From the NCBI GenBank assembly GCA_964347975.1, contig CAYGAY010000006.1, positions 1 through 64,000 of the forward strand: a stretch of DNA of 64,000 nt, given 5' to 3'. The stretch is from Bin87 sp964347975 (GTDB lineage Bacteria; Chloroflexota; Dehalococcoidia; Lucifugimonadales; UBA3495). Positions 57,509 through 64,000 of this stretch are shown one piece after another. The translations under genes and the position numbers were made by a program. Each line of letters begins with the position of its first letter. Positions within the stretch are counted from its first letter, which is position 1. The notes below the pieces were generated by a model. That model searched no databases and was not told the origin of the DNA. It saw only the letters and a program-made list of their open reading frames with translations.

Positions 57509-58405
57509 TTAGCCGCCGCGTTTCACCGCAACGCCGGCCAGCTTCTCGATGAAGTGCAGGATGGCGGAGTGGTCGGCTTCCTGCTCTCCGTCGTTCACCA
57601 GCGACCCCAGCATTTGCTGGACCAGGGCCGTTACCGGCAGAGGAACGTTCAGCTCGGTGGCCGTTTGCAGCACGTTGCGCAGATCCTTCTGGTGCAGGCG
57701 GATACGGAAGCCGGCGCGGAAGTTGCGGTCCAGCATCATGGGCCCTTTGGCTTCCATCACTGCGCTGCCGGCCAGGCCGCCGCGGATGGCGTTGAAAACT
57801 CGCTCCGGGTCCACGCCGGCTTTCTGGGCCAGCACCAGGGCCTCGCTCAAAGCCTCGATATTGGCGGCGACGATGATCTGGTTGGCCAGCTTGGTAATGT
57901 TGCCGGCGCCCACGTCCCCGGTGAGCACCACGTTGGCGCCCATGATCTGCAACAGTTCCTCGCAATTGCTGAACACGCTTTCGGCGCCGCCCACCATGAT
58001 AGCCAGTGTTCCGGCAATGGCCCCCGGCTCGCCGCCACTCACCGGCGCGTCCAGAAAGTCCACACCCTTCTCGGCGCAGGCCGCGCCAATCTTTTGGGAC
58101 ATCGACGGCGCGATGCTGCTCATATCGATTATTACCGAACCAGTGTCCGCCCCCTCCAATACCCCGTCCGGTCCCAGGATGGCCCTTTCCGAATCGGCTG
58201 AGTCGGGCAGCATGGTAATCGTCCGGGAATTGCCGGATGCCGCTCCCGCCGGCGAAGACGCGGCCTTCGCGCCTTCCGTAGCCAATTCCTCCACCGGTTC
58301 GCCGACGATATCATAGACCGTCAGCTCGTAGCCCGCCTTCATCAGGTTTCGGGCCATAGGCTTGCCCATGATGCCCAGCCCGACGAATCCGATTTGCTCT
58401 GCCAT
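57509..58405 (-). CDS. 3-hydroxyisobutyrate dehydrogenase-family oxidoreductase (GarR-like)
   Basis: A 298-residue NAD(P)-dependent beta-hydroxyacid dehydrogenase. IGFVGLGIMGKPMARNLMKAG is the dinucleotide site, DAPVSGGEPGA the substrate loop near 120 and GAGNITKLANQIIVA holds the catalytic Lys (about 171). This set matches tartronate semialdehyde reductase (GarR) as well as 3-hydroxyisobutyrate dehydrogenase. It precedes an LLM monooxygenase. Confidence 0.9.
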   Translation of the reverse strand: MAEQIGFVGLGIMGKPMARNLMKAGYELTVYDIVGEPVEELATEGAKAASSPAGAASGNSRTITMLPDSADSERAILGPDGVLEGADTGSVIIDMSSIAPSMSQKIGAACAEKGVDFLDAPVSGGEPGAIAGTLAIMVGGAESVFSNCEELLQIMGANVVLTGDVGAGNITKLANQIIVAANIEALSEALVLAQKAGVDPERVFNAIRGGLAGSAVMEAKGPMMLDRNFRAGFRIRLHQKDLRNVLQTATELNVPLPVTALVQQMLGSLVNDGEQEADHSAILHFIEKLAGVAVKRGG

Positions 58406-58509
58406 TATGCTTCCTCCATTGCCGGTCCGCCGTCGGGCGGACTTGCCGTAGTTGTCGTGTCGCCAGGCATTATATACCTGCCAGGCACGTCGTTCAGGAA
58501 TGACGCCCC

Positions 58510-59649
58510 TCAGCTCAGCACCAGCGCTGAATCAATCCGCGCGTCGGTTTTGCCCAAATCACCATGTGCCAGATCGCCCAGCGGAGTCTCCAATACACTG
58601 GCCTGACTCGACATATCAGTCACCAGCCTCGCCGGTTCAGACGACGTGACGCCGGAATGCAGCAGAGTTGACGCTGCGTTACTCCAGGAACCGGCATGGT
58701 CCGTCCCCAGCACTACTGCCACCCTGCCGGCCATCGTTGGCGCGCTTGCCAGACTGTGAACTTGCTCAACTGACGCGCAGACGGCTCGAAGGGGCGATAC
58801 ATCAACGATTTCAAGGGCCAGCCGGTAGAAGCCGGGCGCGGGCGTTACGGAGGCCGGGCCAACCGTCTGGGCCAATTGTTCCAGGAGCCCCGGGGAGGAT
58901 TCGGAGGGATCGCCCAGGGTGACCACCATGGACCAGAGGCCGGCGCGAATGTCCCGGGCCAGCCGGTTGAGCAACTCCTCCCGATTGTCCGCCCTCAGGG
59001 GTAGCTCCACGCTCCGGATCCACGAGCGGGCCACATCCAGAGCTTGCGGCGTTCCGATAACATAATCCGCGTTGGAGAGCAGCTCCCGGGTTCGCGTGGG
59101 CACCGACTCCCGGTCGCCGGTGCCCAGTCCCGCAACGGTTATCATCCGCTCCACGGATCGGAACGCTGCCACGAACTTTCGGGTTTCCTCAACCTGCCGG
59201 GCGTGATTGCCCTCGTGCCCGGAGGTTCTTTCAATCAAGTCAAGTAGCGATAGCGCCGGGTAATTGTTTTCGGGGTTGTACGGCGAGGCCGGAAGGTTCA
59301 ATTGCGATTCGGACAGGCCGGCGATGAGAGTGCGAAATCTTCGGTAGTTGACCTCCAGCCGAGAGCTGTCCTGGGCGATGCGATCGGTCCGGGCGTCGAA
59401 GGGAGGCAGCATCTCCCGTTCACCGGAGGCGATCTGCTCCAGGGCCTCGACGAAATTTTCCGTCAGCAGGTGCTGCATCACCTCCCAAACCGACCAGCGG
59501 GAACCCAGGAACGCTTCCGCCTCACCCAGGCCGGCCAGGGCGTCCAATAGTGCGGCGTGGCCGTCGTCGAGACGACGCAAGGCATTTTGCTGCCGCTCAA
59601 TCGCCGAGAGTTGGGGAGCGCCGTCGTCAGGCATATCGTGGGAAACCAT
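58510..59649 (-). CDS. DinB-like domain fused to a tetrapyrrole-methylase-like domain
   Basis: About 379 residues from ATG 59649. Residues 1-160 form a DinB/YfiT-type four-helix bundle (HAALLDALAGLGEAEAFL, WSVWEVMQHLL, ERTSGHEGNHARQVEETRKFV), whose metal site normally has three His; the HxxxH-like HEGNH is seen. From about 165 the chain reads ITVAGLGTGDRESVPTRTRELL, YVIGTPQALD and SMVVTLGDPSESSPGLL, which is the pattern of the tetrapyrrole (cobalamin) methylase fold, then a variable end. I know of no common protein with this pairing. The methylase part may be degenerate. Confidence 0.65.
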   Translation of the reverse strand: MVSHDMPDDGAPQLSAIERQQNALRRLDDGHAALLDALAGLGEAEAFLGSRWSVWEVMQHLLTENFVEALEQIASGEREMLPPFDARTDRIAQDSSRLEVNYRRFRTLIAGLSESQLNLPASPYNPENNYPALSLLDLIERTSGHEGNHARQVEETRKFVAAFRSVERMITVAGLGTGDRESVPTRTRELLSNADYVIGTPQALDVARSWIRSVELPLRADNREELLNRLARDIRAGLWSMVVTLGDPSESSPGLLEQLAQTVGPASVTPAPGFYRLALEIVDVSPLRAVCASVEQVHSLASAPTMAGRVAVVLGTDHAGSWSNAASTLLHSGVTSSEPARLVTDMSSQASVLETPLGDLAHGDLGKTDARIDSALVLS

Positions 59650-59705
59650 CTTGTTCACCTTGGCAGGGGTTGTTTTATCGAGTTGCCATTATTGCACATC
59701 GTTTT

Positions 59706-59734
59706 TTGCCGCTTCGGGTGCAATGGGTTATCAT
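59706..59734 (+). promoter_or_regulatory. Promoter for the VLRF1 gene, close to its start
   Basis: TTGCCG at 59706-59711 and TATCAT at 59729-59734 with a 17-base spacer. The -10 box ends five bases before ATG 59740, so transcription should start at or next to the start codon, giving a leaderless message. Confidence 0.5.
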
Positions 59735-59739
59735 TAATT

Positions 59740-60543
59740 ATGGCGAACGGAAATACAAAATATTTGACTTCACTGAAGGCCGGGCAAACGCTGTCGGCTG
59801 ACCGCGTGGTTCGTATTATGGATGAATTACGGGATTCTGCCGGGTCATCCGTGCGGTCAGCCACCTTATTCGTTCCGGCCTCCGACCCCGATACGGACAC
59901 GACGCATGCAATTGCGGGGTTGGCGTATGATCGGCAGAGTGTCGAGTGGATGTCTGCCCTGGAACGCGCCGCTAGCAGGCCGCTGCGTTCTGCGACCGGC
60001 GTCGCGGCGTTTCGAGTCAACGATGTCGGGCTTGCCATTTTACCCCCGTTCCCCTTGAATTTCGCCCGTCTCAGCGACGGCATCGACGCCGAACCGCTGC
60101 TGTCCCTGCTTGCGGCGCGACTGACCATCGGAGTGGCGCTGGTGCGCCTGGGTCGTTACGCCGTTGCCATCTACGAAGGTCGTAAGCTGGCGGTGTCAAA
60201 GACCGATACGCGCTATGTAAAGGGGAAACACCACGCCGGCGGCACCTCACAGCGCCGCTTCCAACGAGTTCGTGAGAACCAGATCCACCGGCTGTACGTC
60301 GAAGCTGCTGGGGCGCTAGAGCGGCAATGGCGTCCCTGGCTCGACCGGCTCGATTACGTGGTTCTCGGCGGTGAAGCCGCAACAGTCAACGGTTTCGTGA
60401 AAGAATGTCCCCTCTTGGCCAGGTTGGCTCCGATTACCCTGGAACGCCGGCTGGACGTGCGGGAACCCAACCGGGCCGCCTTAGGTCGGGTGGGAGAGAT
60501 GCTCTACCAGTGCCGGGTGTACCCGCTGCGTTGGGAGGGCTGA
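59740..60543 (+). CDS. acVLRF1-type release factor / peptidyl-tRNA hydrolase
   Basis: A 267-residue protein. The start is ATG 59740; the longer frame upstream is antisense to the DinB-fusion gene. GGTSQRRFQRVREN at 167-180 is the catalytic loop of the VLRF1 (Vms1-like release factor) domain, with Q171 at the Gly-Gln-equivalent position; IHRLYVEAAGALER and VVLGGEAATVNGFV follow. Related actinobacterial proteins free nascent chains from peptidyl-tRNA on split 50S subunits. The MutS2 gene comes next in the same direction. Function is by homology to the VLRF1 family. Confidence 0.8.
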   Translation: MANGNTKYLTSLKAGQTLSADRVVRIMDELRDSAGSSVRSATLFVPASDPDTDTTHAIAGLAYDRQSVEWMSALERAASRPLRSATGVAAFRVNDVGLAILPPFPLNFARLSDGIDAEPLLSLLAARLTIGVALVRLGRYAVAIYEGRKLAVSKTDTRYVKGKHHAGGTSQRRFQRVRENQIHRLYVEAAGALERQWRPWLDRLDYVVLGGEAATVNGFVKECPLLARLAPITLERRLDVREPNRAALGRVGEMLYQCRVYPLRWEG

Positions 60544-60629
60544 CATCGGGTTCTGAAATGCCCGAGCTGGCGCGTCTTGGATCCCATAGCGAACTGGATC
60601 CGTAAAACCGTTCGTGTTCCTGCTGATGC

Positions 60630-60635
60630 TATAAT
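60630..60635 (+). promoter_or_regulatory. TATAAT box just upstream of mutS2
   Basis: A perfect TATAAT ends seven bases before ATG 60643, so the message would be leaderless. No good -35 was seen. The gene may also be read from the VLRF1 promoter. Confidence 0.4.
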
Positions 60636-60642
60636 CTGGTCT

Positions 60643-63048
60643 ATGCTAATAGCGGACGACCCAAGCATCTCAAATGACGACAAGTTCCAGCGGGCGTTGA
60701 ACCTGCTGGAATTTGACCAGATCCGCCTCCAGCTGGTTGCGGCTACCCGCACCGCCGCCGGCGCCGAGGCCGCCGCCGAACTGAAGCCTTACGCCGACCC
60801 CCGCGACATTGCGGTGCGCCAGCAGGAAACCGCTGAGGCGCGTCGCCTGCTGGATACTACCGGCGCTCTGGAACTCGGTCCGACCGAAGACCTGCGACCG
60901 CCAATACAACGCGCGTTACTGGACGGTGTTCTGCGGGGAGAGGAACTGCGAAATATTGGATCTCTCGCTGCCGCCGCCCGCTGGAATCGCAACGCAATGG
61001 CGCGGCGGGAGGATCTGCCCCTGCTGGCGTCCATCGCCCAGAACCTGCCCGAGTTGCCAGACCTGGAAAGCGCCGTCAATCGGGCGATCAGTTCCACGGG
61101 CGAACTCCTGGATAATGCTTCGCCGGAACTGGCGCGGTTGCGCCGGGAATCTCGCGCTGCCTATTCGTCCCTTAACGAAGTGATGCAACGTTTCTTGCGT
61201 CGTTACCAGCGCTCCGGAGTGGCCCAGGAAAACATCGTGACCGAGCGCAACGGGCGCATGGTATTGCTCATCAAGACCGATTTCAAGGGCCAGGCTCCCG
61301 GTATCGTTCACGATGTCTCCGACAGCGGCGCCACCGTGTTTGTTGAACCAATGCCCGCCATTGAGCTGGGCAACCACTGGCGTGAAACTCGCCTGGCCGA
61401 GCAACGGGAGGCGGAACGGGTGTTGCGGCATCTGTCATCACTGGTGGGACAGTATGCCGAGGACATCACATTGATGCTGTCGCTGCTGGGACGCCTTGAT
61501 CTGGCAGCGGCCAAAGCGCGCTACGCCCAATCGAACCGGGCGATTGCCCCGACCTTCCTCGCCGACACGGAACCGCGCCGCTTGGAACTGGTGGGGGCGC
61601 GACACCCCTTGCTCCCCGGCGATGTTGTCCCCACCACCATCAACATAGGCGCGGGCAATCCCGTGTTGCTCATCACCGGCCCCAACGCCGGCGGCAAAAC
61701 CGTCGCGCTCAAAACCGTGGGATTGCTGGCGATGATGGCTCACGCCGGGCTGCAGGTGCCGGCCCACGACGCCACCCTGCCGCTGCTGGATGGCATCTAC
61801 GCCGATATCGGCGACCAGCAAAGCATTTTCGAGTCCCTTTCGACTTTCAGCAGCCACATCAGCAACATTCAACGCATTATGGATGCTGCAACGCCACGTT
61901 CGCTCGTCCTGATAGACGAGTTGGGTTCGGCCACTGATCCAGAAGAAGGATCCGCTCTGGCCATTGCGCTGCTTTCCCACCTGCGCGACCTGGGCGCCAT
62001 GGTGGTGGCGACCACGCACCACCGCAACGTGGCCCGGCTGGCCCAGGAGGAGAATGGGATGGTCAACGCCAGCGTTGACCTGAACCCGCACACCCTGGAA
62101 CCGACCTATCGCCTGACCCATGGCATCCCCGGCCGCAGCTACGCGCTCACTATTGCCTCCCGCCTGGGATTGCCTGATGAGGTGATCTCGGCAGCCCAGT
62201 CACATCTGGAGCCGAGCCACGTACAAACCGACCGGCTGCTCCAGGAACTGCAGGAGGAACGGCTGACCATATCCGAGTTGAGGTCGCAGGCTGAACAGGC
62301 GTTGAATGACGCCCGGGCGCGGGAACGGGAAGTCTCCCAGGAACTCGAAGCCGTGGAGGATACCAAAGCTGAGCTGGTGGAAGAGGCGCGGCGGGAACTG
62401 GCCGAACAGATTGTGGACGTTGCCAACCAGATACGTCGGGCCGAACGTTCCCTGGAGCGCTCGGCGGTGAATGCCAACGGCCCAACCCGGGAAGCGGACC
62501 TGCGCGCCGAGCGGGAGCGCCTGGCGGAAACCCAGCGCGAGGTGGTGTCCCCCGACTGGGCGCCAATACCCCTGGAACGACCTCCCTGGTATCATGATCT
62601 CCGAGCCGGCGACCGCGTGTACGTCCGGGGTGTTTCCCGTCCGGTGGAAGTGGTGACCGCGCCCAATGAGCAACAGGAGCTAGAGGTCATCATCGGTACT
62701 ATGCGGGCCCGCCTGCCGGTGTACCAACTGGACCGGCCCGCCGACCGAATCCATCCGGCCGCCGAACAGGCCGGCGTGGTTTATCGTCGGCCGGAAAACA
62801 AACGGACGCTCAGCCCGGAGGTCAACTTGCACGGATACCGGGTGGATGAGGCTTTGTCCTTAATCGATACCCTGCTGGATGACGCCGCGCTGGAGGGGAT
62901 GTCCTCGCTGAAGATCGTCCACGGCAAGGGCACCGGGGCACTGCGTCGCGCCATCCGGGAATACCTGGCCGGACATCCTTTGGTAGCGACCACCGAGCCG
63001 GGCGAGGGGGGGCTGGCGGCGGCGGTGACAGTGGTGCGATTGCGGTAG
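60643..63048 (+). CDS. mutS2: MutS2 ATPase with C-terminal Smr domain
   Basis: An 801-residue protein from ATG 60643. The clamp and core regions (residues 1-310) lead to Walker A GPNAGGKT near 346, DELGSATDPEEGS near 422 and a long coiled coil (530-640). A KOW-like strand region and the Smr nuclease domain (VNLHGYRVDEAL near 728, HGKGTG near 764) close the protein. MutS2 splits collided ribosomes in Bacillus, feeding ribosome quality control. The upstream VLRF1 gene supplies the matching peptide-release step. Confidence 0.95.
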   Translation: MLIADDPSISNDDKFQRALNLLEFDQIRLQLVAATRTAAGAEAAAELKPYADPRDIAVRQQETAEARRLLDTTGALELGPTEDLRPPIQRALLDGVLRGEELRNIGSLAAAARWNRNAMARREDLPLLASIAQNLPELPDLESAVNRAISSTGELLDNASPELARLRRESRAAYSSLNEVMQRFLRRYQRSGVAQENIVTERNGRMVLLIKTDFKGQAPGIVHDVSDSGATVFVEPMPAIELGNHWRETRLAEQREAERVLRHLSSLVGQYAEDITLMLSLLGRLDLAAAKARYAQSNRAIAPTFLADTEPRRLELVGARHPLLPGDVVPTTINIGAGNPVLLITGPNAGGKTVALKTVGLLAMMAHAGLQVPAHDATLPLLDGIYADIGDQQSIFESLSTFSSHISNIQRIMDAATPRSLVLIDELGSATDPEEGSALAIALLSHLRDLGAMVVATTHHRNVARLAQEENGMVNASVDLNPHTLEPTYRLTHGIPGRSYALTIASRLGLPDEVISAAQSHLEPSHVQTDRLLQELQEERLTISELRSQAEQALNDARAREREVSQELEAVEDTKAELVEEARRELAEQIVDVANQIRRAERSLERSAVNANGPTREADLRAERERLAETQREVVSPDWAPIPLERPPWYHDLRAGDRVYVRGVSRPVEVVTAPNEQQELEVIIGTMRARLPVYQLDRPADRIHPAAEQAGVVYRRPENKRTLSPEVNLHGYRVDEALSLIDTLLDDAALEGMSSLKIVHGKGTGALRRAIREYLAGHPLVATTEPGEGGLAAAVTVVRLR

Positions 63049-63068
63049 CAATCAGGCGGCGCAATTTC

Positions 63069-63755
63069 TCACTGCGCCGGCGCGGATTCACGGGTGGGTT
63101 GGCCGGGGTTTCCCCTTTGTCCCCGTTGGTGTTCAGTGGCTTGCCGGAAAAACTCGGCAACCAGCGGATAGTCCGCCACGTCAATCTCCGGCAAAAACCG
63201 GTCGGAGCTTTCCATCTGATGGGCGCGGGCCAGCATCGCATTCTGAAAGGCGACCATTTCGCCGGCCAGCGCCACGGCTGCCGGACTGATTGACTCGTCC
63301 GCCAGCGCAGCCTCCCGGTCCAGAACCTGTATCGAATGGCCGTTGGCTTCCGCGTAGCTGATGTATCGTTCGATAAGGCCCAGCTCCGCCGCCTGGCGGA
63401 GAAAGTCAGTGGTATCGGCCGGGATTGTATTAGCCGGGACGGGGGCAGCAGTCGGATTTGGAGTTGCGGTTGGAGCAGGGGTTGGCGTCGGAACCGGAGT
63501 GGGCGTAGGCGTCGGGGGTACAGTGGGAGTAGGAGTAGGAGTAGGAGTAGGAGTAGGTGGCGGTGGGGTTGACGTGGGCGGCGCGGGCGTTGGGGTCGGC
63601 AACGGCGTAGCAGCGGCCGACCCCAACGCCCGCGCAACGGGGCTGGCTGGCGGTCGTGCGCCGGGAGCGGCGCCACAGCCGGCGCTGAACAGGAGAGTAA
63701 CGGCGACGACGGCAACAGCAATGCGGGCAGCCGTTTGTCTATCTATTGCTTCCAT
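63069..63755 (-). CDS. Lipoprotein with Pro/Thr repeat linker
   Basis: A 228-residue secreted lipoprotein from ATG 63755. The hydrophobic signal ends in LLFSAGC, a lipobox. Residues 45-105 form a TP-rich linker (TPTPTPTPT and variants) encoded by a simple GTAGGA repeat at about 63526-63560. The C-terminal 115 residues are helical (FLRQAAELGLIERYISYAEANGH, SPAAVALAGEMVAFQNAML). No family is recognised; such linkers are typical of Chloroflexota surface proteins. It is convergent with mutS2. Confidence 0.75.
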   Translation of the reverse strand: MEAIDRQTAARIAVAVVAVTLLFSAGCGAAPGARPPASPVARALGSAAATPLPTPTPAPPTSTPPPPTPTPTPTPTPTVPPTPTPTPVPTPTPAPTATPNPTAAPVPANTIPADTTDFLRQAAELGLIERYISYAEANGHSIQVLDREAALADESISPAAVALAGEMVAFQNAMLARAHQMESSDRFLPEIDVADYPLVAEFFRQATEHQRGQRGNPGQPTRESAPAQ

Positions 63756-64000
63756 CTCGGCGTCCCGCCCATTGCCCCTGCTCACTGCACTCGATGCAAA
63801 CGAAGCAACCCCGCTTAAACCGTAACGCCAGTGAATGAACCTCAAAACGTTACTGATCTCAGTAGCTCCACATCGCATAAGGAACCCCCAAAAAATATTT
63901 CCGGTCGCCAATGATGGATTTGATTGCTCGCATCTCCCGGTAGCCCGGATATGATATATCCAAGATGCCTTTGCCGGGACATCGCAGGAGATGGAACCCA
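63756..64000. other. Intergenic region at the right edge
   Basis: This 245-bp stretch has no convincing gene. GGATAT-GAT-ATATCC at 63950 is a small palindrome. AGGAG followed directly by ATG at 63991 might begin a plus-strand gene that leaves the window; the spacing is too short to be sure. Confidence 0.3.

Noticed and set aside
63336..63825. Gly/Val repeat frames on the plus strand
   Set aside because: They are the reverse reading of the Pro/Thr linker of the lipoprotein.

Overview
The window is high-GC bacterial DNA with dense coding on both strands. Gene content points to Chloroflexota, most likely the Dehalococcoidia/SAR202 side: an HspR-controlled DnaJ/Clp cluster, MoeB plus a mycobacterial-type CysM, three luciferase-like flavin monooxygenases, EtfBA, a UbiA-type polyprenyl-phosphate transferase with a GT-C-like protein, an actinobacterial-type VLRF1 factor, and promoters sitting so close to start codons that some messages should be leaderless. 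This placement is inference; no rRNA or tRNA gene was seen.

Layout. 1-1666: minus-strand run of small retropepsin-like proteins (one fused to a PQQ-type propeller and cut by the window edge) and a frameshifted gene. 1855-6068: DnaJ, HspR and a Clp ATPase. 6071-6584: DUF433 gene and mobile repeats. 6641-12897: a possible seven-gene minus-strand run (membrane protein, LarB, GT-C-like protein with a 315-bp internal duplication, two HEPN-like proteins, flippase-like protein, UbiA). 13053-16735: thioesterase, then Rrf2, MoeB, CysM and a small protein, with a structured leader before moeB. 16742-21558: flavin monooxygenase, a higA-higB-higA module, a Zn-ribbon/HRDC/GIY-YIG gene broken by a 22-bp duplication, an alcohol dehydrogenase and RpiB. 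21615-26842: a coiled-coil protein and the most unusual locus, a six-gene minus-strand operon: NodB-type deacetylase, split nitrile hydratase beta subunit, two D-threonine-aldolase-like proteins (one without its PLP lysine) and a Co-type nitrile hydratase alpha subunit. 26999-37646: a hypothetical gene pair, a two-gene type I restriction system (hsdR plus fused hsdMS) just downstream of serS, a Uma2-family gene, lysS and tsaD. 37803-45034: oligopeptide-type ABC transporter, transposase remnant, etfBA and two small genes. 45063-51947: an antitoxin gene split by a MITE, a GmrSD-like gene, an orphan HicB gene between copies of the panC 3' end, panC, a HerA-like ATPase with a HAS-barrel partner, FmdB and a DUF1461 membrane protein. 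52010-64000: MazG, SppA, a HEPN-like protein, two more flavin monooxygenases, a GarR-like dehydrogenase, a DinB/tetrapyrrole-methylase-like fusion, a VLRF1-MutS2 pair that looks like a ribosome-rescue module, and a lipoprotein.

Mobile sequence is a theme. There are at least three families of short elements with terminal inverted repeats, a GAAA-loop palindrome found several times, an ISKra4-like transposase remnant, and several genes broken by single identifiable events (one-base shifts at about 1575, 41835 and 55945; a 22-bp duplication at 19093; a MITE insertion at 45298). Three convergent gene junctions carry the same style of GC-rich hairpin, probably two-way terminators.
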